DNA from: Desulfuromonadaceae bacterium
GTDB lineage: Bacteria; Desulfobacterota; Desulfuromonadia; Geobacterales; Pseudopelobacteraceae
Reading direction: 5' to 3'
Length of the DNA: 36,116 bases
Assembly: GCA_028686145.1 (NCBI GenBank)
Contig: JAQUCQ010000002.1
Location: forward strand, 1 to 36,116
Shown: in pieces, positions 7,157 to 14,273 of the stretch
Layout of the letters: every line of letters begins with the position of its first letter
Numbering within the stretch: the first letter of the stretch is position 1
Made by a program: the position numbers and the translations under genes
The notes under the pieces: model-generated
What the model saw: the letters and a program-made list of their open reading frames with translations, nothing else
The model's database searches: none
Told to the model about the DNA's origin: nothing

Positions 7157-7185
7157 TTTATGAACCTCTTGTTTTCTTGTGTCAA
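7157..7185 (-). promoter_or_regulatory. Sigma-70-like promoter for the riboswitch/HD-GYP transcript
   Basis: Minus strand: -35 TTGACA at 7185-7180, a 17-base spacer and -10 CATAAA at 7162-7157. Transcription would begin near 7150, just ahead of the aptamer. Upstream of the -35 lie a near-palindrome around 7197-7216 (CACATTGCAATTGTG with inner TTGCA/TGCAA) and an inverted repeat TGATTC/GAATCA around 7232-7249, which could be regulator sites. Confidence 0.68.
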
Positions 7186-7312
7186 TATCATTATCACATT
7201 GCAATTGTGCAAATTAACTCTGGTGTTTTTTGATGATTCGCGATGAATCACAGCCTTCCGATTATTCTTCATTTTTCAACAGGCACCGTAACTGGTACAC
7301 GTATGAATATAC
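7186..7312. other. Intergenic region upstream of the riboswitch promoter
   Basis: Together with the promoter, aptamer and terminator this completes a gene-free stretch of about 350 bp. It holds the two short inverted repeats noted under the promoter and no terminator for the rhomboid gene that ends at 7313. A 77-codon frame crossing 7039-7272 runs straight through the aptamer and is not credible as a gene. Confidence 0.5.
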
Positions 7313-8128
7313 CTACATGTGCATAAATGTACCCAGAATAGCCCACCCCAGCGTACCAAGTGTAACCGAACCGAGCAGCAGAGCCAGGGCCTGATCGAAG
7401 TTGTTTTCGCGTCTCCGTTCATTGTAACCGAGAAGTGCACCAATAATAATTCCGCCGACAATCCCCCCCCCATGGGCCCAGTTATTGATCCCTGGAAAGA
7501 TCAGGCCAAAGATAAAAAGACCAATCACCCAGCCACTTACCTCTCGATACACCGAATTACCATATGCGCCACCCCTGCTCTTTCCGTAGTAGAGCATGGC
7601 TCCAATCAAACTGCATATTGCCGCCGAAGCGCCTATGGTGAACGGAACTCCGGCAAAGTATGAAACTACATATCCAAACACGCCGCCTATAGTGTAAATA
7701 CTGAACATGCGGCTTGGTCCGTACTCGTTAGAGACCATTGGTGCAATCTGCTTAAGTGCCAACAGATTAAAAGCAATATGCAAAATTCCGCCGTGAAGAT
7801 AATTAGCGCTGATCAAAGTCCAGTATCGTCCGAAATTATCAATCGGATACGTGCCGGTTGCTCCTAACAGTAGGAGGCTCGTCTGCCCGGGAGAGAAAAA
7901 ACCACTAGTACCACCTATTTTGATACTCAGAAGGAGAGATATGGCAAAATACAGCATGTTTACAGTAATAAGTGTTTTTAGCAGCCAGTCTCCATCCACA
8001 GTCCCCCGAGACCAGTTAATAATTTTCCACCATGGCGCTGAACGCGAAGTGCCACACCAAGAACAAGTTGTTTCTTCACTGCCAATTAAACGCCTGCACC
8101 GTGGACAGAGAATTGCCCGTTGTTTCAT
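7313..8128 (-). CDS. Rhomboid-family intramembrane serine protease with N-terminal zinc ribbon
   Basis: 271 aa from the ATG at 8128 (a TTG one codon earlier is ignored). Residues 8-27 form a zinc-ribbon-like motif (CPRCRR, CSWCG). From about residue 50 there are six or seven hydrophobic segments typical of the rhomboid domain: H117xxxN121 in the oxyanion region (LHGGILHIAFN), the active-site serine S168 in GASAAICSLIGA, and H219 in NNWAHGGGIVGG, which would complete the Ser-His dyad. The usual GxSG around the serine reads GASA here, a moderate deviation. The protein should cleave transmembrane substrates in the inner membrane; the substrates are unknown. It is transcribed from the 8132-8266 region, which carries two related 12-bp palindromes. 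Confidence 0.92.
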   Translation of the reverse strand: MKQRAILCPRCRRLIGSEETTCSWCGTSRSAPWWKIINWSRGTVDGDWLLKTLITVNMLYFAISLLLSIKIGGTSGFFSPGQTSLLLLGATGTYPIDNFGRYWTLISANYLHGGILHIAFNLLALKQIAPMVSNEYGPSRMFSIYTIGGVFGYVVSYFAGVPFTIGASAAICSLIGAMLYYGKSRGGAYGNSVYREVSGWVIGLFIFGLIFPGINNWAHGGGIVGGIIIGALLGYNERRRENNFDQALALLLGSVTLGTLGWAILGTFMHM

Positions 8129-8159
8129 CAAACACCACCCTCAGGATTATCCGCGTAAT

Positions 8160-8243
8160 GACTCCGGATTCGATCCCCATAAATATTTTCAGCTCCAACA
8201 CAGCCTGTTAGGCAAGTATAGTATACCTACTGAATCCGGATTC
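8160..8243. repeat. Pair of related 12-bp palindromes, putative operators
   Basis: GAATCCGGATTC at 8232-8243 is a perfect 12-bp palindrome. GACTCCGGATTC at 8160-8171 matches it at 11 of 12 positions. The centres are 72 bp apart, near an integral number of helical turns, in the 138-bp gap between the azgA stop (8267) and the rhomboid start (8128). A TATACT sequence between them on the minus strand could be a -10 element. Two copies of one dyad site in a promoter-sized gap suggest binding of a dimeric regulator, possibly with looping; no regulator is identified. Confidence 0.5.
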
Positions 8244-8266
8244 CTCTACGTTACCGGGCTGTATTG

Positions 8267-9568
8267 TTACATTTTTGGCAGAAATATAAACAGCGACATT
8301 GAAAGCAGCGCCAGAACCCACATACCCGCTTTGATTTCGCTGTTCCTCCCTGTGCAGACTTTTAGCAATACATATGTAATCATGCCTGATGTCATACCCA
8401 CGCCAATATTGAACGTAAAAATCATCAATACGACGGTAAGAAAAGCAGGAATAAGCTCTGTTAAATCATCAAAATCAATCTGCGTGATAGGCTTTATCAT
8501 AAATGATCCAATCACTACCAAGGAGATACCATAGGCATGAGGCGGCACAATTGTAAATAGTGGAGCGAAAAACAGCGACAATGCGAACAGTGCAGCCACT
8601 ACAAGAGCCGAAAAGCCGGTCCGCCCTCCTTCTTCAATCCCGGCCGCCGATTCTATATACGCGCCGGTGGTACTGGTTCCGAGTATCGGAGCAATCATTG
8701 TAGCCAAAGCATCGGCAAGCATCGGGCGCTCTATTTCCGGTAGATTACCATTTTCATCCAGCAGGTCTGCCCGCATGGAGAGACCGATTAGAGTGCCGAT
8801 GGTATCAAGAAAAGCCATTATAAATATTACCATCACCACTGAAAAGAATTTGGGGTTCAAAGCACCTGAAATATCAAGTTTAAACATGATTGGCGAGAGA
8901 GAGGGTGGCAGGCTGACTATACTGGTCGGCAGTGGCGTAATGCCTAATGCAATAGATCCTATTGTTGTTGCTATTATGCCTATTACAAGAGCACCGCGTA
9001 TTCGGCGAGCCAACAGGACGACAACCAAGACAAAGCCGGCAACTGCCAATAAAACGGAAGGCTGGGAAATGTTTCCGAGACGAACCGGGGCACCTTGCAC
9101 ACCGAGAACAACGACTCCAGTCTCATTCAGTCCGATAAAAGTCAGAAACAATCCAATCCCCACCGCAAAACTGGCCTTGAGTGACATGGGTATCGATTCA
9201 GCCAGCCACCCGCGAATTTTGAATACCGTCAAAACAGTAAAGAGCACTCCTGCGATAAACACGGCTCCTAGTGCTACCTGCCAAGTGTACCCCATCACCT
9301 TGACAACAACGAAGGCTATAAAAGCATTTTCGCTCATATACGGAGCAATTGCAAACGGACGTCGTGCCCAAAACGCCATGATGGTCGTACCGATAACGGC
9401 TGCCAAGATTGTTGCCGTTGTTGATGGGCCACGAGGAATGCCGGCGTTTTCCAGAATTGCTGGGTTAACAATAATGATATATGCCATGGTTAGAAACGTT
9501 GTCAGCCCGGCAAGAGTTTCCTGACGATAGCCGGTCTTATACCGTGTAAAGTCAAAAAAAGTATGCAT
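8267..9568 (-). CDS. AzgA-type NCS2 purine (guanine/hypoxanthine) permease
   Basis: A 433-aa inner-membrane transporter with about 12-14 hydrophobic segments. Family signatures include the N-terminal RQETLAGLTTFLTMAYIIIVNP, ARRPFAIAPYMSENAFIAF in the first repeat, and GTSTTGAYIESAAGIEEGGRTG in the second, which contributes substrate-binding residues. The AzgA/PbuG branch of NCS2 imports adenine, guanine or hypoxanthine with protons; which purine cannot be decided here. The start at 9568 has AAAGGA about 10 bases upstream, inside the end of hpt. The stop of hpt is only 3 bases before this ATG, so the permease and the salvage phosphoribosyltransferase form a purine-uptake and salvage unit. Confidence 0.93.
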   Translation of the reverse strand: MHTFFDFTRYKTGYRQETLAGLTTFLTMAYIIIVNPAILENAGIPRGPSTTATILAAVIGTTIMAFWARRPFAIAPYMSENAFIAFVVVKVMGYTWQVALGAVFIAGVLFTVLTVFKIRGWLAESIPMSLKASFAVGIGLFLTFIGLNETGVVVLGVQGAPVRLGNISQPSVLLAVAGFVLVVVLLARRIRGALVIGIIATTIGSIALGITPLPTSIVSLPPSLSPIMFKLDISGALNPKFFSVVMVIFIMAFLDTIGTLIGLSMRADLLDENGNLPEIERPMLADALATMIAPILGTSTTGAYIESAAGIEEGGRTGFSALVVAALFALSLFFAPLFTIVPPHAYGISLVVIGSFMIKPITQIDFDDLTELIPAFLTVVLMIFTFNIGVGMTSGMITYVLLKVCTGRNSEIKAGMWVLALLSMSLFIFLPKM

Positions 9569-9571
9569 GCG

Positions 9572-10123
9572 CTATAATCCTTTTACCGCAAATATACCCG
9601 GCGCATTGCGCCAATAGCCCCTGTAATCCAATCCGTATCCAAACAGGAAGCGATCACCAACTTCAATACCGGTAAAGTCTGCCCTCATACCTACCGTGAC
9701 CTTTCGTTGATGCAGCTTTTCAACCAATACCGCCATATAAACGTGAGCAGCCCCCTGTTGACGACAGTACTCAGCTATTGCTGCAAGAGTCACACCTTCA
9801 TCAAGAATATCATCTACAAGAAGCACAGTCCTGCCCTTCAGATCGAGCTGAGGACGAACAATCCAGTGCAGGTCTGCTCCGCTTATTTCATGACCGTAGC
9901 GAGTGGCATGGACATAATCCACCTCGAGCGGGAACACAAGCTGGGTCAGAAGCTGGCCGGTAAAGATAAGTCCACCATTCATGACGCACAGCACAGCTGG
10001 GCATGACTCTGCGAGTTGTACAGAAATTTCCTGTGCCATGCGTTTAATAATGGCGACAATCTCCGTTTCCGTAACCAACTGGTCTGCTTCTTTAATTATG
10101 TTTTTAATTTCTACACTATTCAT
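9572..10123 (-). CDS. hpt: Hypoxanthine(-guanine) phosphoribosyltransferase
   Basis: 183 aa. It converts hypoxanthine and/or guanine plus PRPP to the nucleoside monophosphate in the cytoplasm. The PRPP-binding motif VLLVDDILDEGVTL is present near residues 100-113. The upstream AVLCVMNGGLIFTGQL loop and the downstream VGDRFLFGYGLDYRGYWRN base-binding end are typical of the family, and the length is normal. The start at 10123 has a clear AAAGGA ribosome binding site and overlaps the prmC stop by 4 bases (ATGA). The adjacent permease supports a purine salvage role. Confidence 0.92.
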   Translation of the reverse strand: MNSVEIKNIIKEADQLVTETEIVAIIKRMAQEISVQLAESCPAVLCVMNGGLIFTGQLLTQLVFPLEVDYVHATRYGHEISGADLHWIVRPQLDLKGRTVLLVDDILDEGVTLAAIAEYCRQQGAAHVYMAVLVEKLHQRKVTVGMRADFTGIEVGDRFLFGYGLDYRGYWRNAPGIFAVKGL

Positions 10124-10983
10124 GATATTTCCTTTCGTTGTGCTCCGACAACTCTTTCAATGCAACCTGAGTCACAAGAAATAAACGGTTCTTCGAAAGC
10201 ACCGCTTTTCTTAAACAACTGTTCAACCTCTTTTGCCTGACCGATTCCAATCTCTACCATAAGCCATCCCCCCGGATTCAAATGTTCAACCGCCGACGGA
10301 ATGAGCATTCGATAGATATTTAGACCATCGTTACCGCCATCAAGGGCAATGCTGGGATCATAATCACGCACTTCCGGGCTAAGGGTTTCGATATCACCGG
10401 TCGGAATATATGGCGGATTAGAAACAATGAGGTCGAAACAACGTCCAAAAACCGGAAGGAACAGAGAACCTAGCAAAAATTCGATTGGAGCGCCATGCTT
10501 ATCAGCATTGCGTTGTGCAACAACCAATGCCTCGGCAGATATATCAGTAGCTGTAACAGCAGCATGTAAAAGATGCTTCTCTAAAGTAACAGCAATACAA
10601 CCGCTTCCTGTTCCGATATCAAGCACAGAATGGGCTCCGGGATGCCGTATAATTGCCTCTGAGATCAACACCTCAGTATCATGCCGCGGTATCAGTACAT
10701 CTGCAGAGACCTCATAGTCTCGTCCATAGAACTCCTGGCTTCCGAGAATATGCTGGATCGGTTCACGCCGAGCTCTGCGAGCAATCATTTCCCGATAGGC
10801 AGCCAGTTCACGCTCATTTAACGGCTTATCGTGCTGAAGATATAACCCAACACGATCAAGACCTGTAGCGGCGCAAAGTAGCCATTCTGCTTCGAGACGG
10901 GCGTTGGGAATGCCTTTAGAGAGAAGATAGTCCTTGCTCCAAGATACCAGTTTCAGTGTAGTCCAGATTTCTTGCGCTGCCAT
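10120..10983 (-). CDS. prmC: Peptide chain release factor N5-glutamine methyltransferase PrmC
   Basis: 287 aa. PrmC methylates the glutamine of the GGQ motif of release factors RF1 and RF2 using SAM. The N-terminal helical domain (residues 1-80) includes EAEWLLCAATGLDR. The Rossmann methyltransferase domain carries SVLDIGTGSGCIAVTL (SAM loop) and the substrate-binding NPPY motif in FDLIVSNPPYIPTGDIETLSPEVRDYDP, diagnostic for PrmC. The start at 10983 has AGGAG 6 bases upstream. In many bacteria prmC follows prfA, but here the upstream neighbour is the terminator of the nuo operon, so it appears to head the prmC-hpt-azgA set. Confidence 0.95.
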   Translation of the reverse strand: MAAQEIWTTLKLVSWSKDYLLSKGIPNARLEAEWLLCAATGLDRVGLYLQHDKPLNERELAAYREMIARRARREPIQHILGSQEFYGRDYEVSADVLIPRHDTEVLISEAIIRHPGAHSVLDIGTGSGCIAVTLEKHLLHAAVTATDISAEALVVAQRNADKHGAPIEFLLGSLFLPVFGRCFDLIVSNPPYIPTGDIETLSPEVRDYDPSIALDGGNDGLNIYRMLIPSAVEHLNPGGWLMVEIGIGQAKEVEQLFKKSGAFEEPFISCDSGCIERVVGAQRKEIS

Positions 10984-11023
10984 GGTGCTCCTGACACATT
11001 CAAGTTAACGAGTCTATGCAGTA

Positions 11024-11057
11024 ATAACAAAAGGCGGTCTCATCTGGAGGCCGCCTT
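11024..11057 (-). terminator. Terminator of the nuo operon
   Basis: AAGGCGG at 11031-11037 pairs with CCGCCTT at 11051-11057 around a GAG/CTC inner pairing. On the minus strand the stem is followed by TTTTGTTA (about 11030-11024). It lies 27 bp after the nuoN stop at 11085 and before prmC, marking the 3' end of the nuo transcript. Confidence 0.8.
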
Positions 11058-11084
11058 CGTTGTTGTACATATTTTTAGAAAATA

Positions 11085-12542
11085 TTACAGCAGTTTTACT
11101 GCCATCTGTGCGTACTCGAGAATTACTGACGGCACAATTCCAGGAATCAGAGTGCCAGCGACTGCAATGATGAGTGCCAGTGCAACCGGAGGAGTAACGT
11201 GTACCCACTCGAAATCTTCTGTAGATTCTTTGAAATACATGAAAACCATAATGCGAAGATAATAGTACACTGATGCGGCACTGTTAAGAACACCGATAAC
11301 TGCCAGCCAGATATAACCTTTCTGAATTGCACCGGAGAACAGATAAAATTTACCGATAAAGCCTGCTGCGGGAGGAACACCAGCGAGTGAAAAAAGGAAG
11401 ATTGTCATTGCAAGAGCCAGAACCGGCCGCTTGAAACCGAGGCCAGCAAAGTCAGACACATTGCCATTGGATTCACCCTTTTTGGCAACCAAAATAATAA
11501 TCGCAAAAGCTCCAATGTTCATAAAGGAGTATGAGAGCATATAGAACAGGATACCAGCAGTACCCGTCCCATTACCGGCAGCAAAACCGACAAGAGCATA
11601 TCCTGCGTGAGCAATGGATGAATAAGCAAGGACTCGTTTGATGTTGTCCTGACGAAGGGCTGTTATATTACCTACCGTCATGGTCAATACTGCCAGTACC
11701 CAGAGGACCTGACTCCATTCAACCTGAAGCGCCGGAAGAGCAACAAGGAAAAGACGGAGTAGTGCTGCAAAACCGGCAGCTTTAGGACCAGCTGACATAA
11801 ATGCGGTCATCGGAGTCGGAGCGCCCTCGTATACATCAGGTGTCCACATGTGAAACGGTGCGGCTGCAATTTTAAAGGCAAATCCAGTCATCATGAGCAA
11901 CATTCCTGCTACGAGCATGATGTTTGTAGACGGAAGTGTCATCTGCCCGACAACTTCAGCTATCTTGTAGAGGCGGGTAGTTCCGGTTGCGCCATAGATA
12001 AGGGCCATACCGTAAAGCATAAATCCGGTGGAGAACGCACCCAGCAGAAAGTATTTTAGACCGGCTTCATTGGACTTCTTATTGGCCCTGTTAAATCCAG
12101 CAAGTACATAAAGAGTTACTGACATTACTTCGAGCCCGAGGAATATCGTCATCAGGTCCGTACCGGAAGCCATCAGCATCATACCGACAACGGCAAAGAG
12201 AATCAGGGAATATAACTCGCCATGGTTACACTCTTCTCGCTCCATGTACTTGTCTGCAATCAGTACAGTTAACCCGGCGCCAACCAGAAAGGTCATCTTG
12301 AAGAACGTAGCAAAATTATCAAGAACGACTGACCCACCAAAGCTCTCAACGTGACTGCCCCAACCAGCTCCTACCAGCACCGCTGCCGCAACAATACCGA
12401 TAAAACTGATGTATGCAAGGTATGACTTCTGCTTACCAGGTACAAATACATTGATCAGCAGAAGAGCCATAGCCAGCACGGAGAGAAATATCTCCGGTAG
12501 AATCGGCGTCATGTTGACGACTGGAATTAAAATCATGTCCAT
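11085..12542 (-). CDS. nuoN: NADH-quinone oxidoreductase subunit N (NuoN)
   Basis: A 485-aa membrane subunit of complex I, one of three Mrp-antiporter-like proton-translocating subunits. It has about 14 hydrophobic segments. The antiporter core motifs include GLKYFLLGAFSTGFMLYG, FKIAAAPFHMWTPDVYEGAPTP and RQDNIKRVLAYSSIAHAGY, with the conserved lysines of the translocation path. Length and sequence are typical. The start at 12542 has GGAGG 9 bases ahead. It is the last gene of the operon, 37 bp after nuoM. Confidence 0.97.
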   Translation of the reverse strand: MDMILIPVVNMTPILPEIFLSVLAMALLLINVFVPGKQKSYLAYISFIGIVAAAVLVGAGWGSHVESFGGSVVLDNFATFFKMTFLVGAGLTVLIADKYMEREECNHGELYSLILFAVVGMMLMASGTDLMTIFLGLEVMSVTLYVLAGFNRANKKSNEAGLKYFLLGAFSTGFMLYGMALIYGATGTTRLYKIAEVVGQMTLPSTNIMLVAGMLLMMTGFAFKIAAAPFHMWTPDVYEGAPTPMTAFMSAGPKAAGFAALLRLFLVALPALQVEWSQVLWVLAVLTMTVGNITALRQDNIKRVLAYSSIAHAGYALVGFAAGNGTGTAGILFYMLSYSFMNIGAFAIIILVAKKGESNGNVSDFAGLGFKRPVLALAMTIFLFSLAGVPPAAGFIGKFYLFSGAIQKGYIWLAVIGVLNSAASVYYYLRIMVFMYFKESTEDFEWVHVTPPVALALIIAVAGTLIPGIVPSVILEYAQMAVKLL

Positions 12543-12579
12543 CTAAAATATCCTCCGGTCGGATTGACTCGTTATTTGT

Positions 12580-14235
12580 TTATTTTGCTTCGTGCGGATT
12601 AACAACAGGTTCTGCATGTGGTGTAGAAGGAACGTCAACAGCAGGATGTCCGGCTGGCAACTGATCCATACCGGGATGTCCGACAGGCATTTGCTCCATT
12701 CCCGGATGACCAGCGGGCATCTCGGCATCAGGAATCACCTGGGCATTGACAGATGAAACATGAACCTGTGCTACAAGCTTGTTGATTGCAGGCTCCATCT
12801 TATCAATGAAGGGCTTCGGGTAAAGACCTATGAAGAAAATCAAAACTACAAGAGGAACCATAATCACTACTTCACGAACATTTAGATCAGATAATTTCTG
12901 GTTTTTAGGATTATCAAGTTCGCCAAACATGACACGCTGAAAGACCCACAACATGTAAACTGCGGAGAGAATAACACCGCTCGTAGCAACAATCGTCCAC
13001 CAACGCAGCTGACTTTCAAATGCGCCGAGTAAGATAAGGAATTCGCCGACAAAACCATTCGTTCCGGGTAAACCGACCGAGGAAAAAGTGACAATCATAA
13101 ATATTGTCGCAAATACCGGCATCTGTTTCGATAAGCCGCCAAAATCTGTAATAAGGCGGGTATGGCGACGTTCATATATAAAACCAACTATAAGGAACAG
13201 TGCACCTGTCGAAACACCATGGTTAATCATCTGGAGCATCCCGCCGGTAATACCCTCAGTATTGAAGGCAAAAATTCCGAGCATTACAAACCCCAGGTGG
13301 GCTACAGATGAGTAGGCAACAAGTTTTTTAACATCTTCCTGTACCATGGCAACAAGTGCTGCGTATATAATTCCGATAACCGCGAGGGTTGCGATCAGTG
13401 GTGCAAACTTCTGAGCCGCATCAGGAAAAAGCGGGATAGCAAAGCGCACATACCCGTAGGTACCCATTTTCAACAAGACTGCAGCAAGTATAACTGAACC
13501 GGCTGTTGGAGCTTCAGTATGGGCATCGGGTAACCACGTATGTAGTGGAAACATCGGAACCTTGATTGCAAAGGCGAAGGCAAATGCCAGGAACAACCAG
13601 ATTTGCGTTGCCATATCGAGCTTGAGACTGAAGAAGTTCAACAGACCAAAATCAGTAATGCCGGCTTCCATTCCTTTAAAGTAGAGGAAAATCAATGCTA
13701 CCAGCATCAGGAGAGACCCGACCATGGTGTAGATAAAGAACTTCACAGCTGCATATAGTTTATTTTTACCACCCCAGATGCCGATCATGAAATACATCGG
13801 AATCAGCATGACTTCCCAGAAAATGTAGAAGAGAAACAGATCCAACGAGATAAATGCGCCCAACATACCTGTTTCAAGCAACAGGAGACAGATCATGTAC
13901 TCCTTAACTTTCTCTTCAACTGCAGTGTAAGTTGAAAGAACAGCTATCGGCATAATAAAGGTGGTCAGGATAACGAGCCAGAGGCTGATTCCGTCAATAC
14001 CAATGTTATAGCGCATGATGAAAGGCCCAGCAGCAATCCAGGGTACATTTTCTGTAAATTGAAACTCAGCATTGGACTGGAATCCTGTCAGGATGATCAG
14101 CGACACCAGGAAAGTCACAATTGTTACCCCAAGGGTGACATTCCGGAGCACTCCTTTGCTGTCTTTAGGGATAAACAGCAGCAGCAGGACACCCAGTATC
14201 GGCAGGAATGTCGTCAGGCTCAGTACGTTACTCAT
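12580..14235 (-). CDS. nuoM: NADH-quinone oxidoreductase subunit M (NuoM) with His-rich repeat tail
   Basis: A 551-aa antiporter-like complex I subunit. It has 14 or so hydrophobic segments, with the core motifs FWEVMLIPMYFMIGIWGG, FPLHTWLPDAHTEAPTAGSV and DVKKLVAYSSVAHLGFVMLG. The catalytic glutamate in the first of these (FWE) and the lysines in the others are present. Unlike most NuoM proteins it ends in a soluble tail of about 50 residues with three near-identical 10-residue units built on PAGHPGMEQM, PVGHPGMDQL and PAGHPAVDVP, encoded by 30-bp tandem DNA repeats. The start at 14235 has GGAG 9 bases upstream. Confidence 0.97.
   Translation of the reverse strand: MSNVLSLTTFLPILGVLLLLFIPKDSKGVLRNVTLGVTIVTFLVSLIILTGFQSNAEFQFTENVPWIAAGPFIMRYNIGIDGISLWLVILTTFIMPIAVLSTYTAVEEKVKEYMICLLLLETGMLGAFISLDLFLFYIFWEVMLIPMYFMIGIWGGKNKLYAAVKFFIYTMVGSLLMLVALIFLYFKGMEAGITDFGLLNFFSLKLDMATQIWLFLAFAFAFAIKVPMFPLHTWLPDAHTEAPTAGSVILAAVLLKMGTYGYVRFAIPLFPDAAQKFAPLIATLAVIGIIYAALVAMVQEDVKKLVAYSSVAHLGFVMLGIFAFNTEGITGGMLQMINHGVSTGALFLIVGFIYERRHTRLITDFGGLSKQMPVFATIFMIVTFSSVGLPGTNGFVGEFLILLGAFESQLRWWTIVATSGVILSAVYMLWVFQRVMFGELDNPKNQKLSDLNVREVVIMVPLVVLIFFIGLYPKPFIDKMEPAINKLVAQVHVSSVNAQVIPDAEMPAGHPGMEQMPVGHPGMDQLPAGHPAVDVPSTPHAEPVVNPHEAK
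12644..12725. repeat. 30-bp tandem repeat within the 3' end of nuoM
   Basis: Units beginning GGATGTCC, GGATGTCC and GGATGACC at 12644, 12674 and 12704 are spaced exactly 30 bp apart, about 2.6 copies with roughly 75-80 percent identity. The unit length is a multiple of three, so the reading frame is kept and copy number could change without breaking nuoM. Each unit encodes one Gly-His-Pro-containing decapeptide. Confidence 0.85.
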
Positions 14236-14273
14236 GAATTCGTGCTCCTTTATACAAAGTGCTTAAGAATTAG

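Noticed and set aside
7039..7272. 77-codon minus-strand open frame upstream of the HD-GYP gene
   Set aside because: It overlaps the promoter and the GEMM-I aptamer and has no domain or convincing ribosome binding site.
8132..8266. ACAGCC/GGCTGT pairing as a terminator after azgA
   Set aside because: Arms are only 6 bp, about 45-60 bases apart and without a following T-run; not a credible intrinsic terminator.
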